Source of the DNA: Ancylobacter amanitiformis
GTDB lineage: Bacteria > Pseudomonadota > Alphaproteobacteria > Rhizobiales > Xanthobacteraceae
DNA: 64,000 nt
Direction of reading: 5' to 3'
Assembly (NCBI RefSeq): GCF_030814815.1
Contig: NZ_JAUSVR010000006.1
Coordinates: forward strand, 224,942 to 288,941
The stretch's first letter is position 1; every line of letters starts with the position of its first letter. Of the stretch, positions 9,128-17,105 are shown in pieces. A program made the translations under genes and the position numbers. Under the pieces are notes generated by a model, which was not told the origin of the DNA, ran no database searches, and saw only the letters and a program-made list of their open reading frames with translations.

Positions 9128-10066
9128 ATGTCCACCATGATATCGGTCACGTCGCCCGTCCTCCTGCCCGACACGGAGGCGTTCGACCTCGCGCCCGCGT
9201 CGGAGGGCGCGGGTGGCGCGGCGCGGGGCTGGCGCATCTTCCGCTCCATCCCGCGCGGGCCGGCGCCGGAAAGCGGCTTCCCCGTCATCTACATGCTGGA
9301 CGCCAATGCCGGCTTCGCCAGCTTCCACCAGGCGATGGCCCGCGCTGCGGGGCGTCCGTCCGCCACCGGCGTGAGCGAGGCGGTGATTGTCGGCATCGGC
9401 TATCCCGAGGGCGAGGATATCCGCACCCGCCGCGCCTTCGATTTCACCGTCGGGCCGAGCCGGGATGCCGCCGCCGAGCCGCCGCGCCCGGAAAGGGCGT
9501 CGCTGCACGGCGGGCGCGACGCGTTCCTTCGCTTCATCGAGACGACGCTGAAGCCGGCCATCGCCGCGCGCGTTCCGGTCGATCCCGCCCGCCAGACGCT
9601 GTTCGGCCATTCGCTGGCCGGCTGGTTCACGCTGGACGTAATGACGCGCGACCCCGGCGCCTTCGCCGCCTATGTCGCGGTGAGCCCGTCCATCTGGTGG
9701 GACGAGGCGCGGCTCAATGAGGGCCTTGCGGGGTTGGAAGACCTTGCGGGGTTGGAATACCTCGCGGGGTTGGAAAGTCCGCCGCCGCGGCTGGCGCTGA
9801 TGGTGGGCGAGTGGGAAGAGGCGCTCGCCCCCTGGCAGGCGGACCGTCCGGAGGCCGCCGAGATGGCGGCGCGGCGGGCGCAGCGCGCGATGGTCGCCCG
9901 TGCCCGCGCCTTCGCCGCACAGGTGGCCGCGACACTCGGCCCGGCCGCGCAGGTGCGGTTCGACCGGATGGCGGGCGAGGACCATGCCTCGATCCTGCCG
10001 GCCGCCATGACGCGGGCGCTGCGCTTCGCGCTGGAGGAGGGGCACGGGCGCGCCGCCCTTCCCTAG
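9128..10066 (+). CDS. Siderophore trilactone esterase-like alpha/beta hydrolase (IroE/Fes type)
   Basis: 312-residue serine hydrolase of the IroE/BesA-like esterase group, which cleaves the ester backbone of tri-serine catecholates so that iron can be released. It shows FPVIYMLDANAGF near residue 54, the elbow GHSLAGWF near 160 and SPSIWWDE near 190, with a late DHASILP His. There is no clear signal peptide, so cytoplasmic hydrolysis after import is likely. A triple LAGLE repeat (9725-9778) follows SPSIWWDE. ATG 9128 is preferred; 9098 is possible. It diverges from the uptake genes. Confidence 0.8.
   Translation: MSTMISVTSPVLLPDTEAFDLAPASEGAGGAARGWRIFRSIPRGPAPESGFPVIYMLDANAGFASFHQAMARAAGRPSATGVSEAVIVGIGYPEGEDIRTRRAFDFTVGPSRDAAAEPPRPERASLHGGRDAFLRFIETTLKPAIAARVPVDPARQTLFGHSLAGWFTLDVMTRDPGAFAAYVAVSPSIWWDEARLNEGLAGLEDLAGLEYLAGLESPPPRLALMVGEWEEALAPWQADRPEAAEMAARRAQRAMVARARAFAAQVAATLGPAAQVRFDRMAGEDHASILPAAMTRALRFALEEGHGRAALP
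9725..9778 (+). repeat. Three 18-nt tandem repeats inside the esterase gene
   Basis: Three 18-nt units built on CTTGCGGGGTTGGAAGAC code for LAGLED, LAGLEY and LAGLES. Six codons per unit keep the frame. They follow the SPSIWWDE motif and probably lengthen a surface helix or loop. Confidence 0.9.
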
Positions 10067-10252
10067 CGGGACCTGCTGCTGACGTGATCGGCTTCGGGGC
10101 GAGGTGACTTGCGTCGGGTGGCGGCGGGGGTAGTTATGGAGCGCTTTCGAGCGGCGCGGATTGCGTCTCGCCCGCCGGGAATGCGCTGCTGAAGAAGGCT
10201 GGAGCGCCTCGCGCGAGGGGCTCTGGCGCAACCGCTGCCACTGGATTCCACC

Positions 10253-10789
10253 ATGACCGCTGCTTCGCCTGCTGCTTCGCCCGTCACCTCCGCCGCCGCT
10301 TCCAAGCTGCGCAGCGTGCAGACCGCCGCCGCCCTTATCGTCGCGGTGGCCGGTGCCGGCACGCTGGCGGGGGCATGGTATTTCCAGCTTGTGGTGGGTC
10401 TGGCGCCATGCCCGCTCTGCCTTGAGCAGCGCATTCCCTATTATGTCGGCGTGCCCATCGCGCTCATCGCGGTGATCTGCGCGCTGGGCGGGCGCGCCCC
10501 GCTCGCCCGCGTCGCGCTGGCATTGGCCGGCACGCTGATGGCGGTGGCCGCCGCACTGGCGGTCTATCATGCCGGTGTCGAATGGGGCTTTTGGGCGGGG
10601 CCGACCGCCTGCTCGGGCTCGGCGCCGGCGCTCTCCTCGGGCAATCTGCTGGAGAGCCTGCAGCAGGCGCGGGTGGTGCGCTGCGACGAGGCGCCGTGGC
10701 GGCTGCTCGGCCTCTCGCTCGCCGGCTACAACGCCCTCATCGCCGCGGCGCTGACGCTGGTTGCCTTTCGCGGCGCGGTGGCGCGATAG
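10253..10789 (+). CDS. dsbB: Disulfide bond formation protein DsbB family
   Basis: 178-residue inner-membrane protein with four predicted membrane segments that would reoxidise a periplasmic DsbA and pass electrons to quinone. The first redox pair is CPLC near residue 46, after the first membrane helix. A second periplasmic pair is formed by CSGSAP (near 119) and the RCDEAPW cysteine (near 143). It stands alone, with no dsbA beside it. Confidence 0.9.
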   Translation: MTAASPAASPVTSAAASKLRSVQTAAALIVAVAGAGTLAGAWYFQLVVGLAPCPLCLEQRIPYYVGVPIALIAVICALGGRAPLARVALALAGTLMAVAAALAVYHAGVEWGFWAGPTACSGSAPALSSGNLLESLQQARVVRCDEAPWRLLGLSLAGYNALIAAALTLVAFRGAVAR

Positions 10790-10835
10790 ACGGCCGTCCG
10801 GAGCATGGGGAACAGCAGGTTCCCCACTTCCCGGC

Positions 10836-11447
10836 TCACGGGTCGAGTTCGGTATCCCAGTAGAGGTAATCCACCCAGCTGTCATGGAGGTAGTTGGGCG
10901 GGAAGTGCCGGCCGTTCTGGTGCAGGTCGAATACGGCGGGCTGATAGGGCTTCTGCCGGGGAATCATGCGTGCCTCGGCCGGCATCATGCTGCCCTTCCT
11001 CAGATTGCAGGGCGAGCACGCGGCGACGACGTTCTCCCAGGTGGTCTGCCCGCCGCGCGAGCGCGGGATGACGTGGTCGAAGGTCAGGTCCTCGCGCGCA
11101 TCGCAGTACTGGCAGGTGAAGCGGTCGCGCAGGAACACGTTGAAGCGGGTGAAGGCGGGCTGGCGGGCCGGCCGGATGAAGGCCTTGAGCGAAACCACGC
11201 TCGGCAGGCGCATCTGGAAGGTCGCGCTGGAGACCTGCCGCTCATAATATTCGACGATGTTCACGCGATCGAGGAAGACCGCCTTGATCGCGTCCTGCCA
11301 CGCCCAGACCGACAGCGGGTAATAGCTCAGCGGCCGATAATCGGCGTTGAGCACGAGGGCAGGCCAGGCACCCGGAGACAATGTCGCCGTCAACGCTCTC
11401 GCTCCCTGCCGGAGTTCTTTGCGATCGGGTGCGCCACCCGATCGCAA
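10836..11447 (-). CDS. HNH endonuclease family protein
   Basis: 203 residues with a C-terminal HNH zinc-finger nuclease domain: FTCQYCD, LTFDHVIPRSRGG, then WENVVAACSPCNLRKG. The N-terminal VLNADYRPLSYYPLSVWAWQDAIKAVFLDRV type region is conserved in a widespread alphaproteobacterial family, which makes a housekeeping or DNA-metabolic role more likely than a mobile nuclease. The first residues are uncertain; the conserved part begins around 30. A perfect 23-bp palindrome lies around the start. Confidence 0.82.
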   Translation of the reverse strand: MRSGGAPDRKELRQGARALTATLSPGAWPALVLNADYRPLSYYPLSVWAWQDAIKAVFLDRVNIVEYYERQVSSATFQMRLPSVVSLKAFIRPARQPAFTRFNVFLRDRFTCQYCDAREDLTFDHVIPRSRGGQTTWENVVAACSPCNLRKGSMMPAEARMIPRQKPYQPAVFDLHQNGRHFPPNYLHDSWVDYLYWDTELDP

Positions 11448-11457
11448 AGAACTCCGG
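11409..11457. repeat. Perfect 23-bp inverted repeat with 3-nt loop
   Basis: Left arm 11409-11431 (beginning CCGGAGTTCTTTGCGATCGG) and right arm 11435-11457 are exact reverse complements around the loop CGC. It overlaps the proposed start region of the HNH gene and would form a very stable hairpin in either transcript. Its inner GATCGGGTG/CACCCGATC core resembles the palindrome at 27003-27032. Confidence 0.9.
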
Positions 11458-11689
11458 TTCCACGAACCCGGAGCCTGATCTCATCGCACGAGCCAAGCGG
11501 CTCCTGCGGAACAGGCTCGTCGCCGGTACGGGCAAGTCGGCACCGCACGGCGCACGGGGATAGTCTATATTTAGCGTGTCAATCTTGTGAAGCGCTGCCG
11601 TGCGGAGGATGCCGTACGGATCGCGGCGGGGGCCATGGAGCGCGCCCGCCACAGGTGGGTCAGGGCCGGATATCCCGCCATGGGCGGGT
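11458..11689. other. Intergenic region upstream of HNH gene
   Basis: About 230 nt between the HNH nuclease start and the end of the carboxylesterase. It holds the promoter side of the nuclease gene. A short AT-richer stretch lies near 11562-11580. I see no further gene. Confidence 0.4.
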
Positions 11690-12358
11690 TCAGCCGAGCA
11701 CCTCGGCGAGGAAGCGGCCGGCCAGCGCCAGCCCGTCCGGATCGATGCCATGGCCAAGGCCTCGGGAGAGCTGCGAGCGCACCGCGAGGCCGCGCGCGCT
11801 CAAGCTCTCGACGGCGCGGGGCAGGGCGGCGGGTGGAATCACCTCGTCGGCATCGCCATGCACCAGCAGCACCGGCGGGCGGGCGGTGATTCCGGCATCG
11901 AAGGCGGGCAGCGCGCGCTCGGGCGGCACCACATGGATGCCGGAAAAGCCGACCAGCCCGGCCGGCGCCGCGGCGCGCCGCAGTCCCGTATGCAGGGCCA
12001 TCATCGTGCCCTGGCTGAAGCCGACCAGCGCGAGGCGCGAGCCGGGCAGGCCGAGACGGGCAAGTTCCGCATCGAGAAAACCATCGAGCGCCGCATGCGC
12101 CGACTGCACCCCGACCCACCGTTCGGCATCGTTGCGCTCGACATAGCCGAACCATTGCCGGCCGACCGGCGCGATCGCGCAAGGCTCGGGGGCATGCGGG
12201 GAGACGAAGGCGGCGCCCGGCAGTAGCGGCGCCCAGTGGCGCCCGAGGTCGATCAGGTCCCGCCCATCGGCGCCGTAGCCATGCAGCAGCACCACGAGCG
12301 CCTCGGCCGGGCGGCCCGAGCGGGGCGAAAGACGGGGGCCGTCAAGCATGGGTGTCAT
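11690..12358 (-). CDS. Carboxylesterase/phospholipase-type alpha/beta hydrolase
   Basis: 222-residue cytoplasmic serine hydrolase of the short-chain carboxylesterase (YpfH/EstB-like) family. It has LVVLLHGYGADGRDL near residue 25, the nucleophile elbow GFSQGT near 110, the acid in HGDADEVIPP near 165 and a late GLGHGID histidine. The preferred start MTPMLDG sits just upstream of the conserved core; a longer in-frame reading to 12520 gives only low-complexity sequence that overlaps the neighbour. The physiological substrate cannot be told. Confidence 0.85.
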   Translation of the reverse strand: MTPMLDGPRLSPRSGRPAEALVVLLHGYGADGRDLIDLGRHWAPLLPGAAFVSPHAPEPCAIAPVGRQWFGYVERNDAERWVGVQSAHAALDGFLDAELARLGLPGSRLALVGFSQGTMMALHTGLRRAAAPAGLVGFSGIHVVPPERALPAFDAGITARPPVLLVHGDADEVIPPAALPRAVESLSARGLAVRSQLSRGLGHGIDPDGLALAGRFLAEVLG

Positions 12359-12398
12359 CTCTGTCGGCTCGTCCTCTGGCGGGTCTTCCTCGCCCGCG

Positions 12399-14363
12399 TC
12401 AGTTGGTGTCGTCGTCGAGCGCGCGCAGGCCCCCGGCAGCGACCTTGGGCATGGCGCCGTGGTTGAGCAACGTGTCGATGCGTTCGCGCTCCTGCTCGAA
12501 GGAGGCGAGGATCCTGCCATCGAGCGCGCGCCCGCGCGGCAGGCGGATGCGCATCGGGTCGACGAAGCGGCCGTTCACCAGCACCTCATAGTGAAGATGC
12601 GCGCCGGTGGAGAGGCCGGTCGAGCCGATATAACCGATCAACTGGCCCTGCCGCACGCGCAGCCCCTCGCGGATGCCCTTGGCGAAGCCGGACTGGTGCG
12701 AATAGGTGGTGACGTAGCCGTTGGAGTGCTGGATCTCGATGCGCCGACCGTAGCCGGAGGTCCAGGCCGCCTTCTTGATCACGCCATTGCCCGCGGCGTA
12801 GATCGGGGTGCCGACCCGGTCGGCCCAGTCGACGCCCGAATGCAGGCGGCTATAGCCGAGAATGGGGTGGCGACGCATGCCGAAGCCCGAGCGCAGCACG
12901 CCGCCCGAGAGCGGCTTGCGCACCAGGAACTTCTTCGCGCTCTTGCCGGATTCGTCATAGAAATCGACCAACCCGTCATCCGGGGTCTGGTAGCGGAAAT
13001 AGCGCCGCTCCTCGCCGCCGACGATCAGCCCGGCATAGAGCACGCCGCCCGCGCCGCCCGCCTCGTCGGGCTCATAGACCACCTCGAAGGAATCGCCGGT
13101 GCGCACCCGGCGCTGGAAATCGACGTCGAAGGAATAGACGCGGATCAGGCTTTCGATGACCGGGCGCGGCACGTCGTGGCGCAGCGCGGTCTCCCAGATG
13201 CTTTCATAGAGCGTGACGCCGCCGCGCCCGCCGCCGCCATCGGCATCGTCGTCGCCATCGTCCGGCGCGATGTCCGCGACCTGCGTGTCGGCGGGCTCCT
13301 GCACCGGCAGGAACTTGCCCATGTCGGAGAGCGCCACCGTGCCCTGATGGCCGGTATCGTTGAAGACGGCGACGCGCACCGCCACGGGCGAGCCGCTCGA
13401 ACCGTCGAGCAGCACCTTGAGTCGCATGCCCTCGGGCAGCGGGCCCTGCAGGTCGCGCGTCAGGAACGCGGCGGCCGCGGCGCGAGCGGAGACCTGCGGC
13501 ACGCCGAGATCAACCAGGATCGAGGCGACGGTGTCGCCCTTCTTGGTGACGACGGCGCGCTCCGCCCAGTCATTGCCGCCGGTCGCCTCCTCGCCCGACT
13601 TGCCCATCGAGCTGACATTCTCGGGCTGCTGCAGCGCGCTGGCGGCGGCGCCCCCGGCCGGCGGGGGAGCGAAGGCGAGCGCGCCGGAAATGCCGAGATT
13701 GGCCAGCGCGGGCGTGCGGGTATCGGTCGGGGTGCTGAACTCGGCGGCCTCGCGCACCTTCATCAGCACGTCTTCCATCGGCAGTTCGGCCGCGAATTTG
13801 GTGCTGGGGGGGACCGCGGCGATGTCGCGCACCACCAGGGTGAGGTCCCCGGTGGGCTCGGCCTGGGGCGCCTCGCCGTCATCATTGGTGCTGTCGGCGA
13901 TCAGCTTGGCCGGATTGAATCGCGGCACGTCGACGGAGGCGGCGGTCACGGCCTGCGCGAGATTGGCCGCGACCTTGGTCACGGCGCGCACCTTGATGAC
14001 TTCCTTGTCGCCGTCCTTGCTGGTGGAGGCGAGGCGCAGCGTCTGCTTGGCGGCGAAGCTCTCCGAAAGGATCGACATGCGGTCGCCCTTGCGGGCGACG
14101 TTGGAGGGGCGCTCGCCGGCGGCCAGCGCGCCGCGCAGCGCCGAACGCACCGTCTCCGGGCTCTGCGCGAAGCGATACTCGCCATCCAGCGCCGCATAGA
14201 CCGCCCCGCCCATGAGCGCGGCACCGCAGATGCCGGTGAGCAGTGTCGCCATCAGCCAGCGGATGGAGATACGGCGGCGGTTGGTCGGCTCCTCGGCATC
14301 GCCATCGACGCCGAGCGGGGGCTCATCGCCCAGATCGAACCCAGCGCCGCGGTTTTGCCGCAT
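12399..14363 (-). CDS. Membrane-anchored M23 metallopeptidase
   Basis: About 654 residues with one N-terminal membrane segment (about 37-58), a long periplasmic region and a C-terminal M23 (LytM) domain. That domain has the zinc motifs HSGVDWADRVGTP and HLHYEVLVNGRFVDP, so it is probably catalytic on peptidoglycan cross-links rather than a degenerate regulator. The part before it, rich in Asp (DDGDDDADGGGG), is poorly conserved. ATG 14363 is preferred; an upstream ATG at 14480 is possible. It runs toward the carboxylesterase gene on the same strand. Confidence 0.88.
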   Translation of the reverse strand: MRQNRGAGFDLGDEPPLGVDGDAEEPTNRRRISIRWLMATLLTGICGAALMGGAVYAALDGEYRFAQSPETVRSALRGALAAGERPSNVARKGDRMSILSESFAAKQTLRLASTSKDGDKEVIKVRAVTKVAANLAQAVTAASVDVPRFNPAKLIADSTNDDGEAPQAEPTGDLTLVVRDIAAVPPSTKFAAELPMEDVLMKVREAAEFSTPTDTRTPALANLGISGALAFAPPPAGGAAASALQQPENVSSMGKSGEEATGGNDWAERAVVTKKGDTVASILVDLGVPQVSARAAAAAFLTRDLQGPLPEGMRLKVLLDGSSGSPVAVRVAVFNDTGHQGTVALSDMGKFLPVQEPADTQVADIAPDDGDDDADGGGGRGGVTLYESIWETALRHDVPRPVIESLIRVYSFDVDFQRRVRTGDSFEVVYEPDEAGGAGGVLYAGLIVGGEERRYFRYQTPDDGLVDFYDESGKSAKKFLVRKPLSGGVLRSGFGMRRHPILGYSRLHSGVDWADRVGTPIYAAGNGVIKKAAWTSGYGRRIEIQHSNGYVTTYSHQSGFAKGIREGLRVRQGQLIGYIGSTGLSTGAHLHYEVLVNGRFVDPMRIRLPRGRALDGRILASFEQERERIDTLLNHGAMPKVAAGGLRALDDDTN

Positions 14364-14706
14364 GCCGTTTGGTCCGCGACGAGTCTCCAACAGGCCATCC
14401 CCACATTCATCGGCGCTCGACGCCGACATCGCGTCACTTGTGGCCGCCGTGTGCGACCGGACGTTCTGCCTCCCCGGCATCCGCCGGGGCGGATGCGATG
14501 GTCACGCGGGCGGTAAAGTGTTCCGCAAGACGCGGGAACTTGCCGCCTGGGGTGGACGCCGTCAACCCGGCGCTCACCGCGGGCGCGAATCCGATGCGCG
14601 CCCGATGGGCTGCGATGTAGAACGGGGGCTCACGGCAAAAGCATGGCGGCCGGCGCACATGCCGGCCGGGCTCCACAGCCATCGCCGGAGCGGGTCCGGT
14701 TGCGGC
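14364..14706. other. Intergenic region before the M23 peptidase gene
   Basis: About 340 nt between the M23 peptidase start and the end of the secreted esterase gene, both on the minus strand. The first 120 nt could encode an N-terminal extension of the peptidase. The rest shows no supported gene and should hold the peptidase promoter. Confidence 0.4.
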
Positions 14707-15978
14707 CTACTGCGCGGAGGTGTTCCGCTGGCGCAGCGGCGAGGGCGGCGGCAGCGGAACCAGCGCCACCCGGGCGCCGGCGGGGGCGGCGTCCTCGTCC
14801 GTCGAGGCGATGCCCTGCCAGGCATTGGCGGGGGAACTGGGGTTGCGCAGGATCGGCGCGCCACCATTGGCGTGGGATCCTGTCGCGGCATAGGCGCTGC
14901 TGCGCGCGCCCGGCACGCTCGTGGCCATGACCGGCGCGATGACCGGCGCCGCGCCGGGCGTGACGGGCGGTATCGCCGCCGTCCCGGGAGCCGACGCACC
15001 GGGCGCGGCGGCGTCGGCCATCACCGCGCCCTCGGTCGGGGCCACGTCGAAGCGCTTGAAGAAGGACCAGATTTCCTGCGGCGCGTCGAGCCCGCTGCGG
15101 CGCGGGCCGAGAATGACCGCCGCCAGCGCGTCGCCCGCGCCGGTGGACTGGGCGGGCGGCTGGTGGCCGCCGGCAATTTCATAGAAGGCCACCGCCGAGC
15201 CCGACGCGCAATTGTCCCAGCGCAGGATGCGCGCGCTCGGCGCGGTGCTCTGCTGCGGCGGCGCGCAGCCATCGATGCGGGCGAACAGTTCCGCGCTCTC
15301 GGAGGCCGACATCAGCCGGGCGCCGGGCGTCTGCCGGCCGAACATCGGCACGATCGGGTCATAGGTGCCGTTCATGATGAGGATCGGCACCGGCCGCGCG
15401 GGCTTGCAACTCTCGTTATAGCCCACCGGCACCGTCATCATCATCGTGGCGAACGCGTTGAAGTGTTCGGCATAGCGGCACGCGATGAAGGCGGTGAGGA
15501 AGCCGCCATTGGAGAAGCCCATGAGAAAGGCGCGATTCGGATCGGCGATCCCCTCGGCCTCCAGTGTGGCGAGCACGTCCAGCACGAACCGGCCGTCATC
15601 GCGCGGGTAGAGGATGGGCAGGAAACCGGCGACCGTGCTGCGCCCGTCATTCCAGAGCAGATTCATGCCCTTGGGGTAGGCCACCACGAAGCCCTCGCGG
15701 TCGGCCACGGCATCGAGGTCGAGGTAACGCTGCATGATATAGGCCGGCTGCAGGGCGCCATGCAGGGCGATGACCACGGGCTTCGGACCCGGCGGCGCGT
15801 TCTTCGGCACATGCAGGATGAATTCGCGCTTGAGACCGCCCGAGGTGATGGTGCGCTCGCCATCCTGCACGACGCGGCCGGGGCTCTCCTGTGCCGCGGC
15901 AGGCGTCGCCGCCAGCGCGGCAAGGCTCGCGACGAATGCAAGGAGCAGGAGGCAGGGTTTCGCGAAATGCATGCTCAT
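14707..15978 (-). CDS. Secreted polyhydroxybutyrate depolymerase/LpqC-type esterase
   Basis: 423-residue secreted hydrolase with a clear signal peptide (hydrophobic stretch 8-28 ending ATPAAAQ). The alpha/beta hydrolase domain shows VIALHGALQPAYIMQRY near 75, the elbow GFSNGG near 150, the acid in NGTYDPIVP near 205 and the His in GGHQPP near 270. The family covers extracellular PHB depolymerases and feruloyl/acetylxylan esterases, so the substrate is open. After about residue 300 comes a 120-residue Ala/Pro-rich tail of low complexity, perhaps a wall or surface linker. It diverges from sdhC. Confidence 0.82.
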   Translation of the reverse strand: MSMHFAKPCLLLLAFVASLAALAATPAAAQESPGRVVQDGERTITSGGLKREFILHVPKNAPPGPKPVVIALHGALQPAYIMQRYLDLDAVADREGFVVAYPKGMNLLWNDGRSTVAGFLPILYPRDDGRFVLDVLATLEAEGIADPNRAFLMGFSNGGFLTAFIACRYAEHFNAFATMMMTVPVGYNESCKPARPVPILIMNGTYDPIVPMFGRQTPGARLMSASESAELFARIDGCAPPQQSTAPSARILRWDNCASGSAVAFYEIAGGHQPPAQSTGAGDALAAVILGPRRSGLDAPQEIWSFFKRFDVAPTEGAVMADAAAPGASAPGTAAIPPVTPGAAPVIAPVMATSVPGARSSAYAATGSHANGGAPILRNPSSPANAWQGIASTDEDAAPAGARVALVPLPPPSPLRQRNTSAQ

Positions 15979-16278
15979 CGCAACCTTGGCAGGGCGGGCG
16001 CCATCGGAAAGGCACGTTACAGACGGTTTATTTCAGTCAAATAAATGGCGAAGATGGTTAACGAACCGTCAGCGCCGCGCGTGGATCCCGCGTTCTTTCG
16101 GGCACGGGCGGTGGCGAAAAGGGGCTGGCGCCGCTGGGGCCTTCGTCTAGGGTGCGCGCGCTGCATCGCAGCGACAGCGACTTTGTTGTGTGATAGGCGT
16201 CGCCTTTGGAATGATTGCGAAAAGCAATCGTTTCGGCTACGCACTGCAAAACAAGCCTTCGGGACCGGGAAAATCGAT
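15979..16278. promoter_or_regulatory. Divergent control region between esterase and sdhC
   Basis: 300 nt, AT-richer than the surroundings, serving the minus-strand esterase and the sdh operon. Two inverted repeats stand out: TTTATTT-CAGTC-AAATAAA (16027-16045) and GATTGC-GAAAA-GCAATC (16213-16229). Either could be an operator; the second is only 50 nt before sdhC. I see no gene here; the reading frame open across it is judged to be upstream extension of sdhC. Confidence 0.5.
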
Positions 16279-16671
16279 ATGCCAGGAGCGGCCGAGCGGC
16301 CCCTTTCTCCGCATCTCCAAATTTATCGCCCGATGCTCACGATGATGATGTCCATCGTGCACCGCATCACGGGCGTCGCCCTTTATTTCGGCACGCTGCT
16401 GCCGGTGATCTGGCTGCTCGCCGCCGCGAGTTCGCCGGAGGCCTTCGCCACGGTGAACGGCCTTTTGGGCAGCTGGATCGGGCTCATTATTCTGTTCGGC
16501 TACAGCTGGGCACTCATCCATCACGCTCTGGGCGGCGTACGTCACTTCGTATGGGACTTCGGCCATGGTTTCGGGCCGCAGGCGCGCGAGTTCATGGCCA
16601 AGGCCACCCTTGGCGGCTCGGTCCTGCTGACCGTGCTGCTGTGGATCGTCATCGCGGTGGTGAAAGGCTGA
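16279..16671 (+). CDS. sdhC: Succinate dehydrogenase cytochrome b556 subunit
   Basis: 130-residue membrane anchor of complex II with three membrane segments. RPLSPHLQIYRP and SIVHRITG are the family signature at the quinone side, and the heme b histidine is in the WALIHHALGGVRH stretch (81-89). ATG 16279 is chosen because the conserved PHLQIY begins at residue 11. It is the first gene of sdhCDAB, followed by sdhD after 4 nt. Confidence 0.95.
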   Translation: MPGAAERPLSPHLQIYRPMLTMMMSIVHRITGVALYFGTLLPVIWLLAAASSPEAFATVNGLLGSWIGLIILFGYSWALIHHALGGVRHFVWDFGHGFGPQAREFMAKATLGGSVLLTVLLWIVIAVVKG

Positions 16672-16675
16672 GCCC

Positions 16676-17098
16676 ATGAGCAACCGTTCGAGCCCGCCCT
16701 CGCGCAGCCCTTCCAGCGCCTCCATGCGCACTCCGCGCCGCAAGGTCGCCGGCCTCGGCTCCGCCCGGTCCGGCACCGGCCATTTCTGGCTGCAGCGCGT
16801 GACGGCGCTGGCCAACATCATCCTCGTGATCATCGCCCTGCCGATCGTCATCTCCATGGCGGGCGGCGGTCAGGAGGCTGTCCTGTCGACCCTGCGCCAT
16901 CCGCTGGCGGCGCTGGTTCTGCTACTGCTTCTGGTCTCGATGACATTCCATATGCGCATCGGCATGCAGGTGGTGATCGAGGATTACGTCCATAGCGAGG
17001 GGACGAAGGTGCTCGCCCTGATCGGCAACACCTTCTTCACGATCGCGGTCGGCGCTGCCGGCGCGTTCGCCATCCTCAAGATCAGTTTCGGAGGCTGA
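16676..17098 (+). CDS. sdhD: Succinate dehydrogenase hydrophobic anchor subunit
   Basis: 140-residue second membrane anchor of complex II with three membrane segments. [15 protein letters not shown] is the usual first helix, and the [17 protein letters not shown] region carries the second heme ligand and quinone-site residues. It ends 7 nt before sdhA. Confidence 0.94.
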   Translation: MSNRSSPPSRSPSSASMRTPRRKVAGLGSARSGTGHFWLQRVTALANIILVIIALPIVISMAGGGQEAVLSTLRHPLAALVLLLLLVSMTFHMRIGMQVVIEDYVHSEGTKVLALIGNTFFTIAVGAAGAFAILKISFGG

Positions 17099-17105
17099 GA
17101 GACCG

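Noticed and set aside
10836..11447. HNH protein as a homing endonuclease or toxin
   Set aside because: The N-terminal part is that of a widespread chromosomal family, and there is no intron, intein, immunity gene or secretion signal.
12348..14516. 722-codon open frame on the plus strand
   Set aside because: It is antisense to the M23 peptidase gene, which has clear catalytic motifs; this frame has none.
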